From positions 1 to 64,000 of IMG/VR virus record IMGVR_UViG_3300035180_002703: a stretch of 64,000 nucleotides of DNA; one strand, given 5' to 3'. Numbering within the stretch: position 1 is the stretch's first letter; each line of letters starts with the position of its first letter. The translations under genes were made by a program, and so were the position numbers. Positions 24,129 to 32,685 of the stretch are shown one piece after another. This stretch comes from a virus. The notes below the pieces were generated by a model that saw only the letters and a list, made by a program, of their open reading frames with translations, searched no databases and was not told the origin of the DNA.

Positions 24129-25448
24129 ATGGCATGGACCGAACGGTACATCACGGCTTCTGCGCCGGGCGGGGGCGACGGGAGTCAAGGTAATCCGTGG
24201 ACGCTCGCCGAGGGGTTGACGAACCTCGCCGCGGGCATGCGCCTCAACCTGCTTGTGGGCACGTATACGAGGACGGCGGGGATCAACGTCACCGTAGGCG
24301 GGCCGCTCGCGATCCAGGGGTATTCGGTAACGCCGGGCGACGGCGGGCGAGCGACGATTGCATTAGGGAACACGAACGATGGCGGCCTGACGTTCAATGC
24401 CGGTTACCAGCAGGCTCGCGACCTTATCCTCACGAGCACCTATGCCGGGGGCAATCAGCTCTATGCAGTATCTATGAACGGCACCGGTTGCACTTGCGAA
24501 CGGGTTATCGCCTCCGGATGGTCTGGCAAAGCGTTCTTCCTGAATGGCAGTGAGGTAAAAACGATCCACTGCGAGGCCTATAACTGCTGCACGAATGGGA
24601 GTTCCGGCCAAGGCGCGTTCACGATCAACTACGACGGCGGCTGCTCGATCATAAGTTGCATTGCTCACGATATCAACCCGGCGAACGCAAACTCCCACGG
24701 GTTCCTGCTGACGGAGGATAACCAGGGCGCAACGATCGTAGATTGCATTGCGGACACATGCGGCGGCTACGGGTTCTATATCAATCGCCAGCGAGTAAAC
24801 CGCATAATCATCAACTGCGACGCGTACAACTGCGCGCTCGGCGGGTTCTATTGCAACGTCGCGTCGTATACGCCGGTTACCTACCTCAAGAACTGCAACG
24901 CGATCAGCAACGGCGGCTATGGCTACGCCTCGGCGCAGGCAGGGAACAAGCTGATCCTGGTGAACTGCTTCGATTACGGGAACACATCTGGTCGATTGTA
25001 CGATACCGGCGGGTGTTCGGACGAGTCGCCGAACAGTCACTATACGGCTGTCCCATATGTCGATGGGCCGAATGGGAACTTCGCGCTCGACCGAGTGAAC
25101 GGCGCGGCTGGGCGCGGGGCGTCTGCCCGATTCCTTCAGACACTCGGCTACACGGCGTCGATCCCGGCCTCGCGCGACATCGGAGCGGCCCAGCACGCGG
25201 ACCCTGTACTCGGTCTGCCTGCTGCAGGGTCGCTTTACGCCGGGAAGACCGTCACGGTAGACGGCACGGCGGCGGTGACTGGCACCCTTCGCGCGTCCAA
25301 CATCTCGAACCCCGACGCCGCGAACGGGGGCGAGGACCTTTCCGCTCCGATCCTCGGCTCGGGGCATACCGTTGACGGGATTGCGGGCAGTCTATCCGGC
25401 GGAAGCAGCGGCGGCATGGGCGGCATATTCGAAACGATCGTGAGGTAG
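24129..25448 (+). CDS. Right-handed beta-helix tailspike / tail fibre protein
   Basis: The product is 439 aa. From about residue 60 to 310 it shows repeating short strands with Asn/Cys/Gly turns (CEAYNC, CIAHDI, CIADTC, CDAYNC, CNAIS), typical of parallel beta-helix depolymerase or receptor-binding spikes. The N-terminus (GSQGNPWTLAEGLTNLAAG) is the usual start of such helices. The C-terminus is Gly/Ala/Ser-rich. It probably binds or cleaves a host surface polysaccharide. Confidence 0.75.
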   Translation: MAWTERYITASAPGGGDGSQGNPWTLAEGLTNLAAGMRLNLLVGTYTRTAGINVTVGGPLAIQGYSVTPGDGGRATIALGNTNDGGLTFNAGYQQARDLILTSTYAGGNQLYAVSMNGTGCTCERVIASGWSGKAFFLNGSEVKTIHCEAYNCCTNGSSGQGAFTINYDGGCSIISCIAHDINPANANSHGFLLTEDNQGATIVDCIADTCGGYGFYINRQRVNRIIINCDAYNCALGGFYCNVASYTPVTYLKNCNAISNGGYGYASAQAGNKLILVNCFDYGNTSGRLYDTGGCSDESPNSHYTAVPYVDGPNGNFALDRVNGAAGRGASARFLQTLGYTASIPASRDIGAAQHADPVLGLPAAGSLYAGKTVTVDGTAAVTGTLRASNISNPDAANGGEDLSAPILGSGHTVDGIAGSLSGGSSGGMGGIFETIVR

Positions 25449-25452
25449 GGGC

Positions 25453-27300
25453 ATGTACCTGGGCTCATGGGCGATCAACGACGTTCTAACGTTCAGCGTA
25501 AACACGCATTCGTTCTCAACGGGCGTGGCTACGAACGCCGACTCCGCCCCCACCTATCGCGTTTACGAGGATAACACGGCTACCCCGATTTTGACCGGGT
25601 CCATGAGCGCATTCGATAGTGCGAATGCCGTCGGCCAGTACGTCGCGCAGATAACGTTGAGCGCAGCGAACGGCTTCGAGGTCGGGAAAACGTACACGAT
25701 CCGGGTCGCCGCGACCGTCGGCGGAGTAACTGGGGCATGTGTGCGAACGTTCCAGGTCGGGGCGAAGGTGAACACGACACTGGTAGCCGGTACGGCGCAG
25801 ACCGCGCGCGACCTAGGGAATGCACTCCCTGCTGCGGCTCCCGGCGCGAGCGGAGGACTGCCAACCACCAATGGCTCGAAGCTGCTCCAAACCGCGGACC
25901 TGACAGCTGGGCAGACGATCTCGGCGACCGTGACAGACAAAACCGGATTCGCGCTAACCTCCGCCGAGCATACGCTGATCTCTGGCACCGACGTTCCTGC
26001 CGGCCTAACTGCGCAGGGGTATACGACTACGCGGGCGGGCTATCTCGACACGCTCAACGGGATTGTCGCGGCCATCTGGAATGCTCTGACGTCTGGCATG
26101 GCTACAGTGGGGAGCATCGGTAAGCGCATCGCCGACTATCTCGACGTGGCGGTATCCTCGCGCGGCACGGGCACGGCACTCGACGCTTCGGGCGTACGAT
26201 CCGCGGTAGGTCTCGCCTCGGCGAACCTCGATACACAACTGAGCGGAATCTCGGGCAAGACGAACCTGATACCGGCTTCTCCGGCTGCCGTGGGGTCTGC
26301 AATGACCCTCGCGGCAAACTCCGTCAATGCCGCGGCCATTGCGACAGGTGCAATCGACGCCGATTCGATTGCCGCCGATGCCGTTACTAAGCTCCAGAAC
26401 GGGCTGAGCACCTATGCAGGAACCGATACGCCTGGCACGACTACATTGCTTAGCCGATTGTCCGCAGCGTGGGCATCACTGCTAGACGTCGCAGTGAGCA
26501 CGCGTGGCACGGGAACGGCGCTTGATGCCGCGGGTGTGCGATCTGCTGTTGGCCTGGCATCTGCCAATCTTGATACCCAGCTGGGGGGCATAAAGGCGAA
26601 GACGGACTTGCTCCCAGCCTCTCCCGCCGCCGTCGGGTCCGCGATGACGTTGGCTGCGAACTCAGTCAATGCGGCTGCCATCGCGACTGGCGCAATTGAC
26701 GCCGATTCTATAGCGTCGGATGCCGTTACTAAGCTCCAGAATGGGTTGAGCACGTATCAGGGCACGGACACTCCTGGGACAACTACACTGCTCAATCGCC
26801 TGTCTGCATCATGGGCTTCACTGCTTGACGTCGCTGTCAGCAGCCGTGGTACAGGAACCGCGCTAACTGCTGGTGACGTGCGGGCAGCTATCGGGATGGC
26901 GACAGCCAATCTTGACGCTCAGCTTGCTGCGTTGCCGACGACGGCGCATATCGACGCCAGGACGCTGCCGTCTGCAAGCTACGCATTGCAGTCCAGCCTC
27001 GATGCCCATCTGCCAGCTGCCATCAAGCGCAATCAGCCGCTCCCGGCGTTCGCATTCCAAATGGTCGACGCCACTGATCACGTCACGCCCAAGGCCGGAC
27101 TGACGGTGACCGCGCGGCGCAAACTCGACGGTGGCGCGTGGACCACGTGCACGAACCCGGTGACGTTTGATGCCACGGCTCCGGTTCCGACGTACATGAT
27201 CGACCTCGCGGCGGCGGACCTCAACGGCGCAGTCGTTACGTTGTGCTTTACGGCGAGCGGTGCCGATCCGCTCCAGCTTACACTACTGACGCAGGCATAG
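25453..27300 (+). CDS. Repeat-containing tail fibre protein
   Basis: The product is 615 aa. A beta-rich N-terminal ~100 residues is followed by a region with three copies of a 114-aa unit (342-bp period; VRSAVGLASANLDTQL starts near 26194 and 26536, and a variant near 26878). Each unit contains AIATGAIDADSIA and DVAVS(S/T)RGTGTAL. The C-terminal ~120 residues are Ig-like. Ala/Thr/Ser/Asp-rich fibrous repeats after a tailspike suggest a side or central fibre. Confidence 0.7.
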   Translation: MYLGSWAINDVLTFSVNTHSFSTGVATNADSAPTYRVYEDNTATPILTGSMSAFDSANAVGQYVAQITLSAANGFEVGKTYTIRVAATVGGVTGACVRTFQVGAKVNTTLVAGTAQTARDLGNALPAAAPGASGGLPTTNGSKLLQTADLTAGQTISATVTDKTGFALTSAEHTLISGTDVPAGLTAQGYTTTRAGYLDTLNGIVAAIWNALTSGMATVGSIGKRIADYLDVAVSSRGTGTALDASGVRSAVGLASANLDTQLSGISGKTNLIPASPAAVGSAMTLAANSVNAAAIATGAIDADSIAADAVTKLQNGLSTYAGTDTPGTTTLLSRLSAAWASLLDVAVSTRGTGTALDAAGVRSAVGLASANLDTQLGGIKAKTDLLPASPAAVGSAMTLAANSVNAAAIATGAIDADSIASDAVTKLQNGLSTYQGTDTPGTTTLLNRLSASWASLLDVAVSSRGTGTALTAGDVRAAIGMATANLDAQLAALPTTAHIDARTLPSASYALQSSLDAHLPAAIKRNQPLPAFAFQMVDATDHVTPKAGLTVTARRKLDGGAWTTCTNPVTFDATAPVPTYMIDLAAADLNGAVVTLCFTASGADPLQLTLLTQA

Positions 27301-27302
27301 CC

Positions 27303-27566
27303 ATGATAATCTCCTGGAGTAAACGCGGAACACGATATTTCGATTCAAGTTTCGTGCGTATTCTATATGGACGGCTCGCCGCGGCAGTGAATCGCCGCAA
27401 GGCAGTGCGGATAGTGCCATCCATCCTAGCCGACAGCATTGCCAAAAGCTCGTGTCTTGACATGGAAACGTTAGTATCGTCGGGTGCGATTGTCCGTGAT
27501 ATGGGGGTTGACATAGAAACGTTAGCATCGGCAGGGCCGGTTGTTGCTGGCGCGGAGGTGGAGTAG
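27303..27566 (+). CDS. Hypothetical small protein
   Basis: The product is 87 aa. A basic N-terminal half (WSKRGTRYF, NRRKAVRIV) is followed by a short repeat of LDMETLVSSG and VDIETLASAG. The stop overlaps the next GTG start by one base. It is probably part of the fibre transcription unit. The family is not recognised. Confidence 0.5.
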   Translation: MIISWSKRGTRYFDSSFVRILYGRLAAAVNRRKAVRIVPSILADSIAKSSCLDMETLVSSGAIVRDMGVDIETLASAGPVVAGAEVE

Positions 27567-27895
27567 TGGATAGAGTTTCCCTAATCAAAGGAGAGTCCCG
27601 CGCCATCAAGGCTGTGGTTCGCACGACGCCCGGACAGACGTTGCAGATCACAGGCACTCCCACCTATGAGCTGACCGATGGGAATGGTGCTATGGTTTCA
27701 TCCGGGAACTGCGGCGGATGGGACACTGACGCCAAACAGGCCCCGGAGGCATATGCCCTGATAGCGACGGCGGCTGTGGACCCGGGTGCATATGATCTTC
27801 TGGTTACAATGGACGTTGTAGACTCGAACTCGGTGCAACAGAGAGTAAAAGTCCATTGCGTCATAGAGGTCATACATCACCCGCCGTGGCCATAG
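27566..27895 (+). CDS. Hypothetical beta-sandwich protein
   Basis: The product is 109 aa with a GTG start overlapping the upstream TAG. It is predicted all-beta (IKAVVRTTPG, YELTDGNGAMV, ALIATAAVD, YDLLVTMDVV), resembling a single Ig-like or fibre accessory domain. It follows fibre genes. The family is not recognised. Confidence 0.5.
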   Translation: MDRVSLIKGESRAIKAVVRTTPGQTLQITGTPTYELTDGNGAMVSSGNCGGWDTDAKQAPEAYALIATAAVDPGAYDLLVTMDVVDSNSVQQRVKVHCVIEVIHHPPWP

Positions 27896-27907
27896 AGCGG
27901 AGGCATT

Positions 27908-28990
27908 ATGCGTAAGATACAGAGGCTGTATCCACAACACGTGCTTGCAATGAATGAGCAGTGGGCGGCATTAGCGAGCGATCGTAGCCGCCCACTAGTA
28001 GAACTAGAAGCTAAAGCTAGAGAGATAATCCCAAAAGTCGGACATGCAACGGTATGGCGAGCCAGAAGTCTAGTCCTGGAAGGCAAAATCCCCGCACCGG
28101 GTTCCCTCAAACGATACGACACACCCCACGTCGGTGACAAAAAGATCGGGGACATTGACTGGCGGGAAATGCTGAATGCCACAAAGGAGTTTCAGCAGTA
28201 TCGCAAAACAACATCGTGGAGCAATGATCAGGCGACATGGGAACTGGACACAGACCAGGAGGTCGGCATTGCCATTATCGGAGATTGGCACTGGGGTTCT
28301 TGGGGCACCGACTATTCGCTGATCGAGCGGTTGACGGACGAAATTGTAAACACCCCGAACCTTTACATAATCGTCGTTGGCGATATGGAGCAAATGGCAA
28401 TCCGTCTCCGTGGTGTTTCAGAAGTTACTGACAACATGTGGCCTCCGGAATTGCAGCATGCATTCACGGAGTCTTGGCTCAAGACAGTAAAAGACAAGAT
28501 CGTCTGCGCATGTTGGGACAACCACAGCGTAGAGCGAGAAGAGCGAGGATCGGGCACATCTGTCTACAAGTGGATCATGTCAAGGCATGTTACCTACTTC
28601 AACGGCATTGCCCATGTGGACGTCCGCATAGGCAGGCAAATGTACCGGTTTGCCGTTTCGCACAGGTTTCGCGGTTCCTCAATGTTCAACCCTACGCATG
28701 CCCATGGCAGATACATTCGGCAGGAGGGACATGATAGGGAGATTGTTGTCGCGGGTGATACGCACGAGCCGGGAATGATGCAGTGCATGATCGGCCAAAG
28801 ACAGCGAACGCTGCTCAATTGTGGGTCGGCGCAGGTGGACTCGGGGTATGGCAAGCGATACTTTTCGCTCAAGACTGCAGAGGTGTTCCCAATGGTGGCT
28901 TTGCGACCGGACATACACAGAGTGACGCCATACTGGTCGATTACCCACTGGCTACGAATAGCTGGCCATGAGGATCAGCAGGAGGGATAG
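27908..28990 (+). CDS. Calcineurin-like metallophosphoesterase
   Basis: The product is 360 aa. An N-terminal ~110-residue helical region may bind DNA (ATVWRARSLV). The metal-binding motifs then appear in order: GDWHWG, VGDMEQ, CWDNHS (in place of GNHD), VSHRFRG and AGDTHEP (in place of GHTH). This is the standard two-metal phosphoesterase layout. Nucleic-acid or nucleotide phosphodiester cleavage is possible. It lies at the junction between fibre genes and the early region. Confidence 0.8.
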   Translation: MRKIQRLYPQHVLAMNEQWAALASDRSRPLVELEAKAREIIPKVGHATVWRARSLVLEGKIPAPGSLKRYDTPHVGDKKIGDIDWREMLNATKEFQQYRKTTSWSNDQATWELDTDQEVGIAIIGDWHWGSWGTDYSLIERLTDEIVNTPNLYIIVVGDMEQMAIRLRGVSEVTDNMWPPELQHAFTESWLKTVKDKIVCACWDNHSVEREERGSGTSVYKWIMSRHVTYFNGIAHVDVRIGRQMYRFAVSHRFRGSSMFNPTHAHGRYIRQEGHDREIVVAGDTHEPGMMQCMIGQRQRTLLNCGSAQVDSGYGKRYFSLKTAEVFPMVALRPDIHRVTPYWSITHWLRIAGHEDQQEG

Positions 28991-28992
28991 CG

Positions 28993-29250
28993 GTGTCGGA
29001 ATGTGGATGTGATCGCGGGCAAGACGGCGGAGACGTTGTGAACCATCCGAGGCACTATTGCCGGGGCGGGATGGAGGCTAAGGACATTATAGCCGCAATG
29101 ATGCCACCCGAACTAACCGGGTATCAATGCTGGTGCTGGGGGAATGCCATGAAGTATATGCTCCGGCTCGGGTGTAAAGGCCCTGCGCTCGAAGACTTGG
29201 ACAAGGCGTTGGTGTACCTGCGATGGCTGCGGGAGTCATTGCGCAGGTAG
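28993..29250 (+). CDS. DUF3310 family protein
   Basis: The product is 85 aa. It has the family hallmarks: VNHPRHY near the N-terminus, IIAAMM, GNAMKYMLRLG and EDLDKALVYLRWL. DUF3310 proteins are common in phage early regions and some are called SaV-like or nucleotide-kinase-like; the biochemical role is uncertain. The N-terminal Cys pair (CGC) is extra. It is followed by a terminator-like hairpin. Confidence 0.8.
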   Translation: MSECGCDRGQDGGDVVNHPRHYCRGGMEAKDIIAAMMPPELTGYQCWCWGNAMKYMLRLGCKGPALEDLDKALVYLRWLRESLRR

Positions 29251-29283
29251 CCGCCTTCAAATAGAATAACCCGAAAGTGATCA

Positions 29284-29309
29284 AGGCCCTGCCATCCGTG
29301 GCGGGGCCT
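29284..29309 (+). terminator. Terminator-like hairpin after DUF3310 gene
   Basis: AGGCCCTGCC (29284-29293) pairs with GGCGGGGCCT (29300-29309) over 10 bp with one G-T and a 6-nt loop, followed by CTATG. It ends the late-type transcription unit before the first consensus promoter. Confidence 0.65.
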
Positions 29310-29430
29310 CTATGTATCACCATACGAACAGGCAATACTTGCCTGCTTACGGCTTGATTGGTGACAGTATACCACAACCCAAATGGCATGTCAAGCCTTT
29401 TCCGCGAATTTTCGAAACTTTCTCGCTGGC

Positions 29431-29459
29431 TTGACTTTTCCGGGAAGGCGTGATATAAT
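29431..29459 (+). promoter_or_regulatory. Sigma-70 promoter
   Basis: TTGACT, 17-bp spacer, TATAAT. It drives the 29495 gene and probably the dnaN operon. The upstream sequence is AT-rich. No TAAG leader hairpin follows. Confidence 0.85.
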
Positions 29460-29494
29460 ATACCAGTCAAACAGAACGATCAACGGGGGTAAGA

Positions 29495-29812
29495 ATGCGA
29501 GAGGTAGTTGACTGGAAGCTGTATGACACAGCTAATGCCATTCGTGTAGCTGACTTGGGTGATGACACGGAGGGCACTACCGAATGGATGGCCGGGCTTT
29601 ACTGGGAGCCGAACATGGCGGAATGGTTTCTGGCAGGATTTGGCAGGTCAGAGTCCCCGCTGGCGATTGAGACAGAGGCAGGCAAGAAGTCTAACTTCGC
29701 TGGGATCAAGCCAATGTCTCAACGCGAAGCTGAGGATTTCGTGGATCGGTTTGGGGATGATGAAGCACGTCGTGAGCTAAATGACTTTCTTGCTAATGGC
29801 AGGAAGGACTGA
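29495..29812 (+). CDS. Small protein of the YDT/GPxS family (paralog 1)
   Basis: The product is 105 aa. It starts MREVVDWKLYDTANAI and has WFLAGFGRSES in the middle and a C-terminal helix (SQREAEDFVDRF). It is paralogous to genes at 31157, 36174 and 36525, which share a K/R-x-V-x-x-x-x-YDT start, a W/LY...RWF strand and a charged C-terminal helix. Similar small proteins occur widely in bacteria and phages without known function. It is the first gene of an early operon. Confidence 0.7.
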   Translation: MREVVDWKLYDTANAIRVADLGDDTEGTTEWMAGLYWEPNMAEWFLAGFGRSESPLAIETEAGKKSNFAGIKPMSQREAEDFVDRFGDDEARRELNDFLANGRKD

Positions 29813-29840
29813 GGCGCAATAGCGCAGAATGGAGGGGGAA

Positions 29841-29990
29841 ATGGACCAACACATGGCGGATGACTTCTTCGGGCTTGCCGTTGCACTCGCAAGGGCCAAG
29901 GCTGACGAAGTGGCGATTGAGTCGGCGTTGATGTCGCTTGTGCAGACCGAGAAGCAGAATGCCAACGACAAGCAAAAGCTTGATAGCTAG
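29841..29990 (+). CDS. Very small acidic helical protein
   Basis: The product is 49 aa, with the ATG after GGAGGGGGA and TAG at 29988-29990. It is one helix rich in Ala, Asp and Lys (ALARAKADEVAIESALMSLV). The stop lies in a perfect 18-bp palindrome. It is read in the dnaN operon. The function is unknown. Confidence 0.6.
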   Translation: MDQHMADDFFGLAVALARAKADEVAIESALMSLVQTEKQNANDKQKLDS

Positions 29991-29999
29991 CTAGCTATC
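29982..29999. repeat. Perfect 18-bp palindrome upstream of dnaN
   Basis: GATAGCTAG is followed directly by CTAGCTATC. It overlaps the stop of the small upstream gene and ends just before the dnaN ribosome site AAAGGAGAGGG. It could be a protein-binding site or, as RNA, a dimerising stem. Confidence 0.6.
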
Positions 30000-30016
30000 G
30001 CGAAAGGAGAGGGACA

Positions 30017-31141
30017 ATGGTCATTGAGTGCAAGCGCAAAGAACTGTTCGATGCGATGGATCGCGTCTCATACGCCATCTCAAATCGAACGTCTCTGTCG
30101 GTAATGAAGCACGTGCTCATGGAAACTGTCGATAGCGACCATGTGAAGCTGAGCGCGGGCGACCTTGAGCTGTTTGTGTCAATCACCATTCCGGCATCCG
30201 TGAGGCAGACTGGTGCCTGCACGATGGAGGCCAAGCGCGGGTCGGAGCTGATTGGATCGCTTGTTGGGAATGAGGTGCTTCTCGATACGAAGCGTGGGTT
30301 TGCCGTGCATGTCGCCTGCGAAAATTCCAGGTACGTGCTCGCAGGTTTGGACCCCGAGAGCTATCCGAGTCTGCCAGAAGTGACAGATGAAATCAGCTTC
30401 ACGATTCCCCAGCGCACATTGCGAGAGATGATCAGGCAGACTGCGTTCGCGATGTCGAAAGATTACTCGCGAGCAAACATAGCTTGCACACTGTTCGACC
30501 TTGAGGAAAGCAAGCTCACCTTGGTTGCCACCGACTCGTTCCGTCTGGCATGCCGAAGTGAATCTGTCACGGATTCCAGCGGCTCGGCTCAGTCTCTTGT
30601 GCCCTCCCGCGCCATCACGGAGTTGAGCAAGCTGCTGGAGGACGCTCCGGGCGATGTGCGTGTGAGTGCGACATCCAGTCAGATCAAGTTCTCCATGCCG
30701 AACGACATCACGTTCATTTCCAGGCTTGTCGACGGCAAGTACATTGGTTACAAGCGCGTCATCCCGGAGTCTGCGTCTATCAAGCTCAAGACCCCGCGGC
30801 GCGAGCTGCTTGATGCCGTTCGTCGCGCAGAGATTGTGGCTTCCCGCGTTTCCCACCGCGTCACATTCCATTGGCATGAATCGACGCTGGCTGTCACTGC
30901 CAACGAAACGGACGGTGGCAGCGCGCGCGAGCTCGTGGATGGCTACTACGGAGCGCGTACTGACGTCAACATGGCGTTCAACGCGTTGTATCTTTCCGAC
31001 GCGCTCAAGGCTATGGACGGCCAATTCGTGGAGTTCCAGATGGATGACCCGGAGCGAACGGTGGTTCTGAGGCCTGTGGATGAAAAGGACAAGCCCGCAC
31101 CGGACTACCTTTGCATAGTCATGCCGATGAAGAGCTTCTAG
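30017..31141 (+). CDS. dnaN: DNA polymerase III beta subunit (sliding clamp)
   Basis: The product is 374 aa, the normal size. Three clamp repeats are visible: N-terminal LFDAMDRVSYAIS, central FTIPQRTLREMIRQTAFAMS, and C-terminal FNALYLSDALKAM. It ends in the conserved VMPMKSF tail that lines the partner-binding pocket. A phage clamp without a phage polymerase in view suggests it captures the host replisome or works with a polymerase encoded outside the window. The ribosome site is AAAGGAGAGGG. Confidence 0.9.
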   Translation: MVIECKRKELFDAMDRVSYAISNRTSLSVMKHVLMETVDSDHVKLSAGDLELFVSITIPASVRQTGACTMEAKRGSELIGSLVGNEVLLDTKRGFAVHVACENSRYVLAGLDPESYPSLPEVTDEISFTIPQRTLREMIRQTAFAMSKDYSRANIACTLFDLEESKLTLVATDSFRLACRSESVTDSSGSAQSLVPSRAITELSKLLEDAPGDVRVSATSSQIKFSMPNDITFISRLVDGKYIGYKRVIPESASIKLKTPRRELLDAVRRAEIVASRVSHRVTFHWHESTLAVTANETDGGSARELVDGYYGARTDVNMAFNALYLSDALKAMDGQFVEFQMDDPERTVVLRPVDEKDKPAPDYLCIVMPMKSF

Positions 31142-31156
31142 ATCGGAGGCAAAGCC

Positions 31157-31528
31157 ATGAGGGAAACCGTGGATGGCACGACGTTCGACGAATCTCGCGC
31201 GGTGTTCGTGGCACACGTCGATTTCGAGGATTGCGAGGAGGATTGCGGCTGGAGCGGTGACATCTACGTGTACGACGACATAAGCAGATGGTTCCTGGTC
31301 GGGAAAGGCGGAGCATGGACCGTCTTCAGCAAGTGCATGGGTAAGTACGACGACAGGGAACCGGGGGAGGCTGTCCTTGAGCTATCCAAGGACGAAGTGA
31401 TCTACCTTCTCCGAGGCGAGGCGTCCGCGGCGTCGTATGATGCACTTCAGAAGTACGCGAAAGAGCTCGATTACGACCCAGACACGGACTACGATGACGA
31501 AGAGCCGTACATCTACGTTCTGGAATGA
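31157..31528 (+). CDS. Small protein of the YDT/GPxS family (paralog 2)
   Basis: The product is 123 aa and begins MRETVDGTTFDESRAVFVA. A central beta block has IYVYDDISRWFLVGKGGAW and the C-terminal half is helical, ending in a run of Asp/Glu (DPDTDYDDEEPY). It is related to 29495, 36174 and 36525. The ribosome site GGAGG is next to the dnaN stop, so it is cotranscribed with the clamp. The function is unknown. Confidence 0.65.
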   Translation: MRETVDGTTFDESRAVFVAHVDFEDCEEDCGWSGDIYVYDDISRWFLVGKGGAWTVFSKCMGKYDDREPGEAVLELSKDEVIYLLRGEASAASYDALQKYAKELDYDPDTDYDDEEPYIYVLE

Positions 31529-31547
31529 CGTGTGAGGGGCACCATCT

Positions 31548-31628
31548 GTGATAAAGTACCTCGGCTCCAAGCGTCTGCTATTGCCGAACATTCTTGCGTG
31601 TATAGAGGCATTACAGCCTAGGCTGAGC
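31548..31628 (+). pseudogene. Truncated N-terminus of a D12-class adenine methylase
   Basis: The frame from GTG at 31548 encodes IKYLGSKRLLLPNILACIEA, the typical beginning of a D12 DNA adenine methyltransferase (KYLGSKR motif). After about 27 codons the similarity stops and the frame runs into a stable hairpin and a promoter, with no SAM or DPPY motif. It is most simply a remnant cut by insertion of the downstream promoter-pentapeptide cassette. Confidence 0.55.
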
Positions 31629-31662
31629 TTCAGATGGTGCCCCCAACGTTCTGCGTTCGACT

Positions 31663-31692
31663 GCCGAGATCGCGGCTTTGGCCGCGCTCGGC
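31663..31692 (+). terminator. Stable GC-rich hairpin
   Basis: GCCGAG pairs with CTCGGC and, inside, CGCGGC with GCCGCG around TTTG, with a 2-nt bulge. It could terminate the dnaN operon before the promoter at 31746. There is no clear U-run. Confidence 0.5.
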
Positions 31693-31745
31693 GCATGCAT
31701 GAAGCATATCCTCCAGTTTATTTCCCAATAGAACGGCATCAGGGG

Positions 31746-31774
31746 TTGACATCGTGCGAACGGCATGATATAAT
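31746..31774 (+). promoter_or_regulatory. Sigma-70 promoter
   Basis: TTGACA, 17-bp spacer, TATAAT; matches the consensus exactly. It drives the pentapeptide gene through TAAG leader copy 1. Confidence 0.88.
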
Positions 31775-31790
31775 ATACATAGTAGTAAAC

Positions 31791-31820
31791 GATAAGCCGC
31801 CACCGTTCGCGGGGCGCACG
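31791..31820 (+). ncRNA. TAAG leader stem-loop, copy 1
   Basis: GATAAG is followed by outer stem CGCC/GGCG, a bulged A, and inner stem CCG-TTCG-CGG. It lies 17 nt before the GTG start. Confidence 0.75.
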
Positions 31821-31836
31821 TTATGGGGAGAGGGGT

Positions 31837-32634
31837 GTGGAGAAAGAGTACACGCAACAGTTGCTGGATCGCGCAGTGTGGAAACACCAGCGGTGGATGC
31901 GAGAGAAACGCTACGCGGCGCAGCGGCTCAATCTGTCAGACATTCAGCTGAACGGTCTCGATTTGTCGGGCCTTGACCTAAGCTACGCCATCTGCGTCAA
32001 CACGACTTTCAACAAGTGCAACCTGAAGGGCGTGAACCTGATGTTGGGTGTTGCGGCGCAGGCCCGATTCCTGGAATCGAATCTGCGAGGGGCTGATCTC
32101 TCCCATTCTATGCTGTCGGAGGCCACCTTCTGGGCGAGCATCCTGTCGGAGTCCGACTTTGGCAGCGCGAATTGCTCGGGTGCATGTTTTGACGAAGTAC
32201 TGCTTACCGGGGCGAGATTCAACAAGACCATCCTGTATGACGCAGTGTTCCGAAACGCTCACAACGTGCCGGAATCCGCTCGGGCGTTCTCCCGCATCAC
32301 TCCCGAAACCGGATCGTTCGAGATGTGGAAGAAATGCGACGGAGACGTGCTGGTGAGGCTTCTGGTTCCTGCGGATGCCCATCGGGAGAACGGGTGTTCG
32401 CGTCTACTGCGGGTCTCGAAAGCCGTTGTGCTGGAGATATTGGGGCCACACGGCGAAACGACGGTCAGAAACATGTCCGATCCAGATGTCGAGTACAAGG
32501 TCGGGGATGTTGTTACTCCGCGAGAAGGCTTCAACCCAGATTGGGAGAACGAGTATTCGGGAGGAATCCACGGATATCTGTCTCGCGCAGAGGCCGCATC
32601 ACCAGGTATTTACAAGATCGATGTTGACGAATGA
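31837..32634 (+). CDS. Pentapeptide-repeat protein with C-terminal domain (paralog 1)
   Basis: The product is 265 aa with a GTG start. An N-terminal helix (LLDRAVWKHQRWM) is followed by pentapeptide repeats over residues ~28-150 (LNGLDLSGLDLS, LRGADLS, CSGACF), which build a right-handed quadrilateral helix. The C-terminal ~110 residues (ITPETGSFEMWKKC...RLLVPADAHR...SKAVVLEI...GIHGYLSRAEA) match a DUF5758-like domain also found in 60354 and 63469. Such proteins may mimic DNA; the target is unknown. It has its own promoter and leader. Confidence 0.82.
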   Translation: MEKEYTQQLLDRAVWKHQRWMREKRYAAQRLNLSDIQLNGLDLSGLDLSYAICVNTTFNKCNLKGVNLMLGVAAQARFLESNLRGADLSHSMLSEATFWASILSESDFGSANCSGACFDEVLLTGARFNKTILYDAVFRNAHNVPESARAFSRITPETGSFEMWKKCDGDVLVRLLVPADAHRENGCSRLLRVSKAVVLEILGPHGETTVRNMSDPDVEYKVGDVVTPREGFNPDWENEYSGGIHGYLSRAEAASPGIYKIDVDE

Positions 32635-32685
32635 CACAGAAGCGAAACACTTAGGCGCATACATTGGAAGAGGAGGAGAGGGAAT

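Noticed and set aside
24363-25367. 334-codon minus-strand frame opposite the tailspike gene
   Set aside because: It is antisense to a clear beta-helix gene, has no ribosome site and its composition is that of a GC-rich shadow frame. The same holds for the 18043-18933 and 49932-51077 minus frames.
31548-31976. 142-codon frame from GTG 31548 as a full gene
   Set aside because: Only the first ~27 codons resemble a methylase; the rest crosses a hairpin, a consensus promoter, leader copy 1 and the start of the pentapeptide gene.
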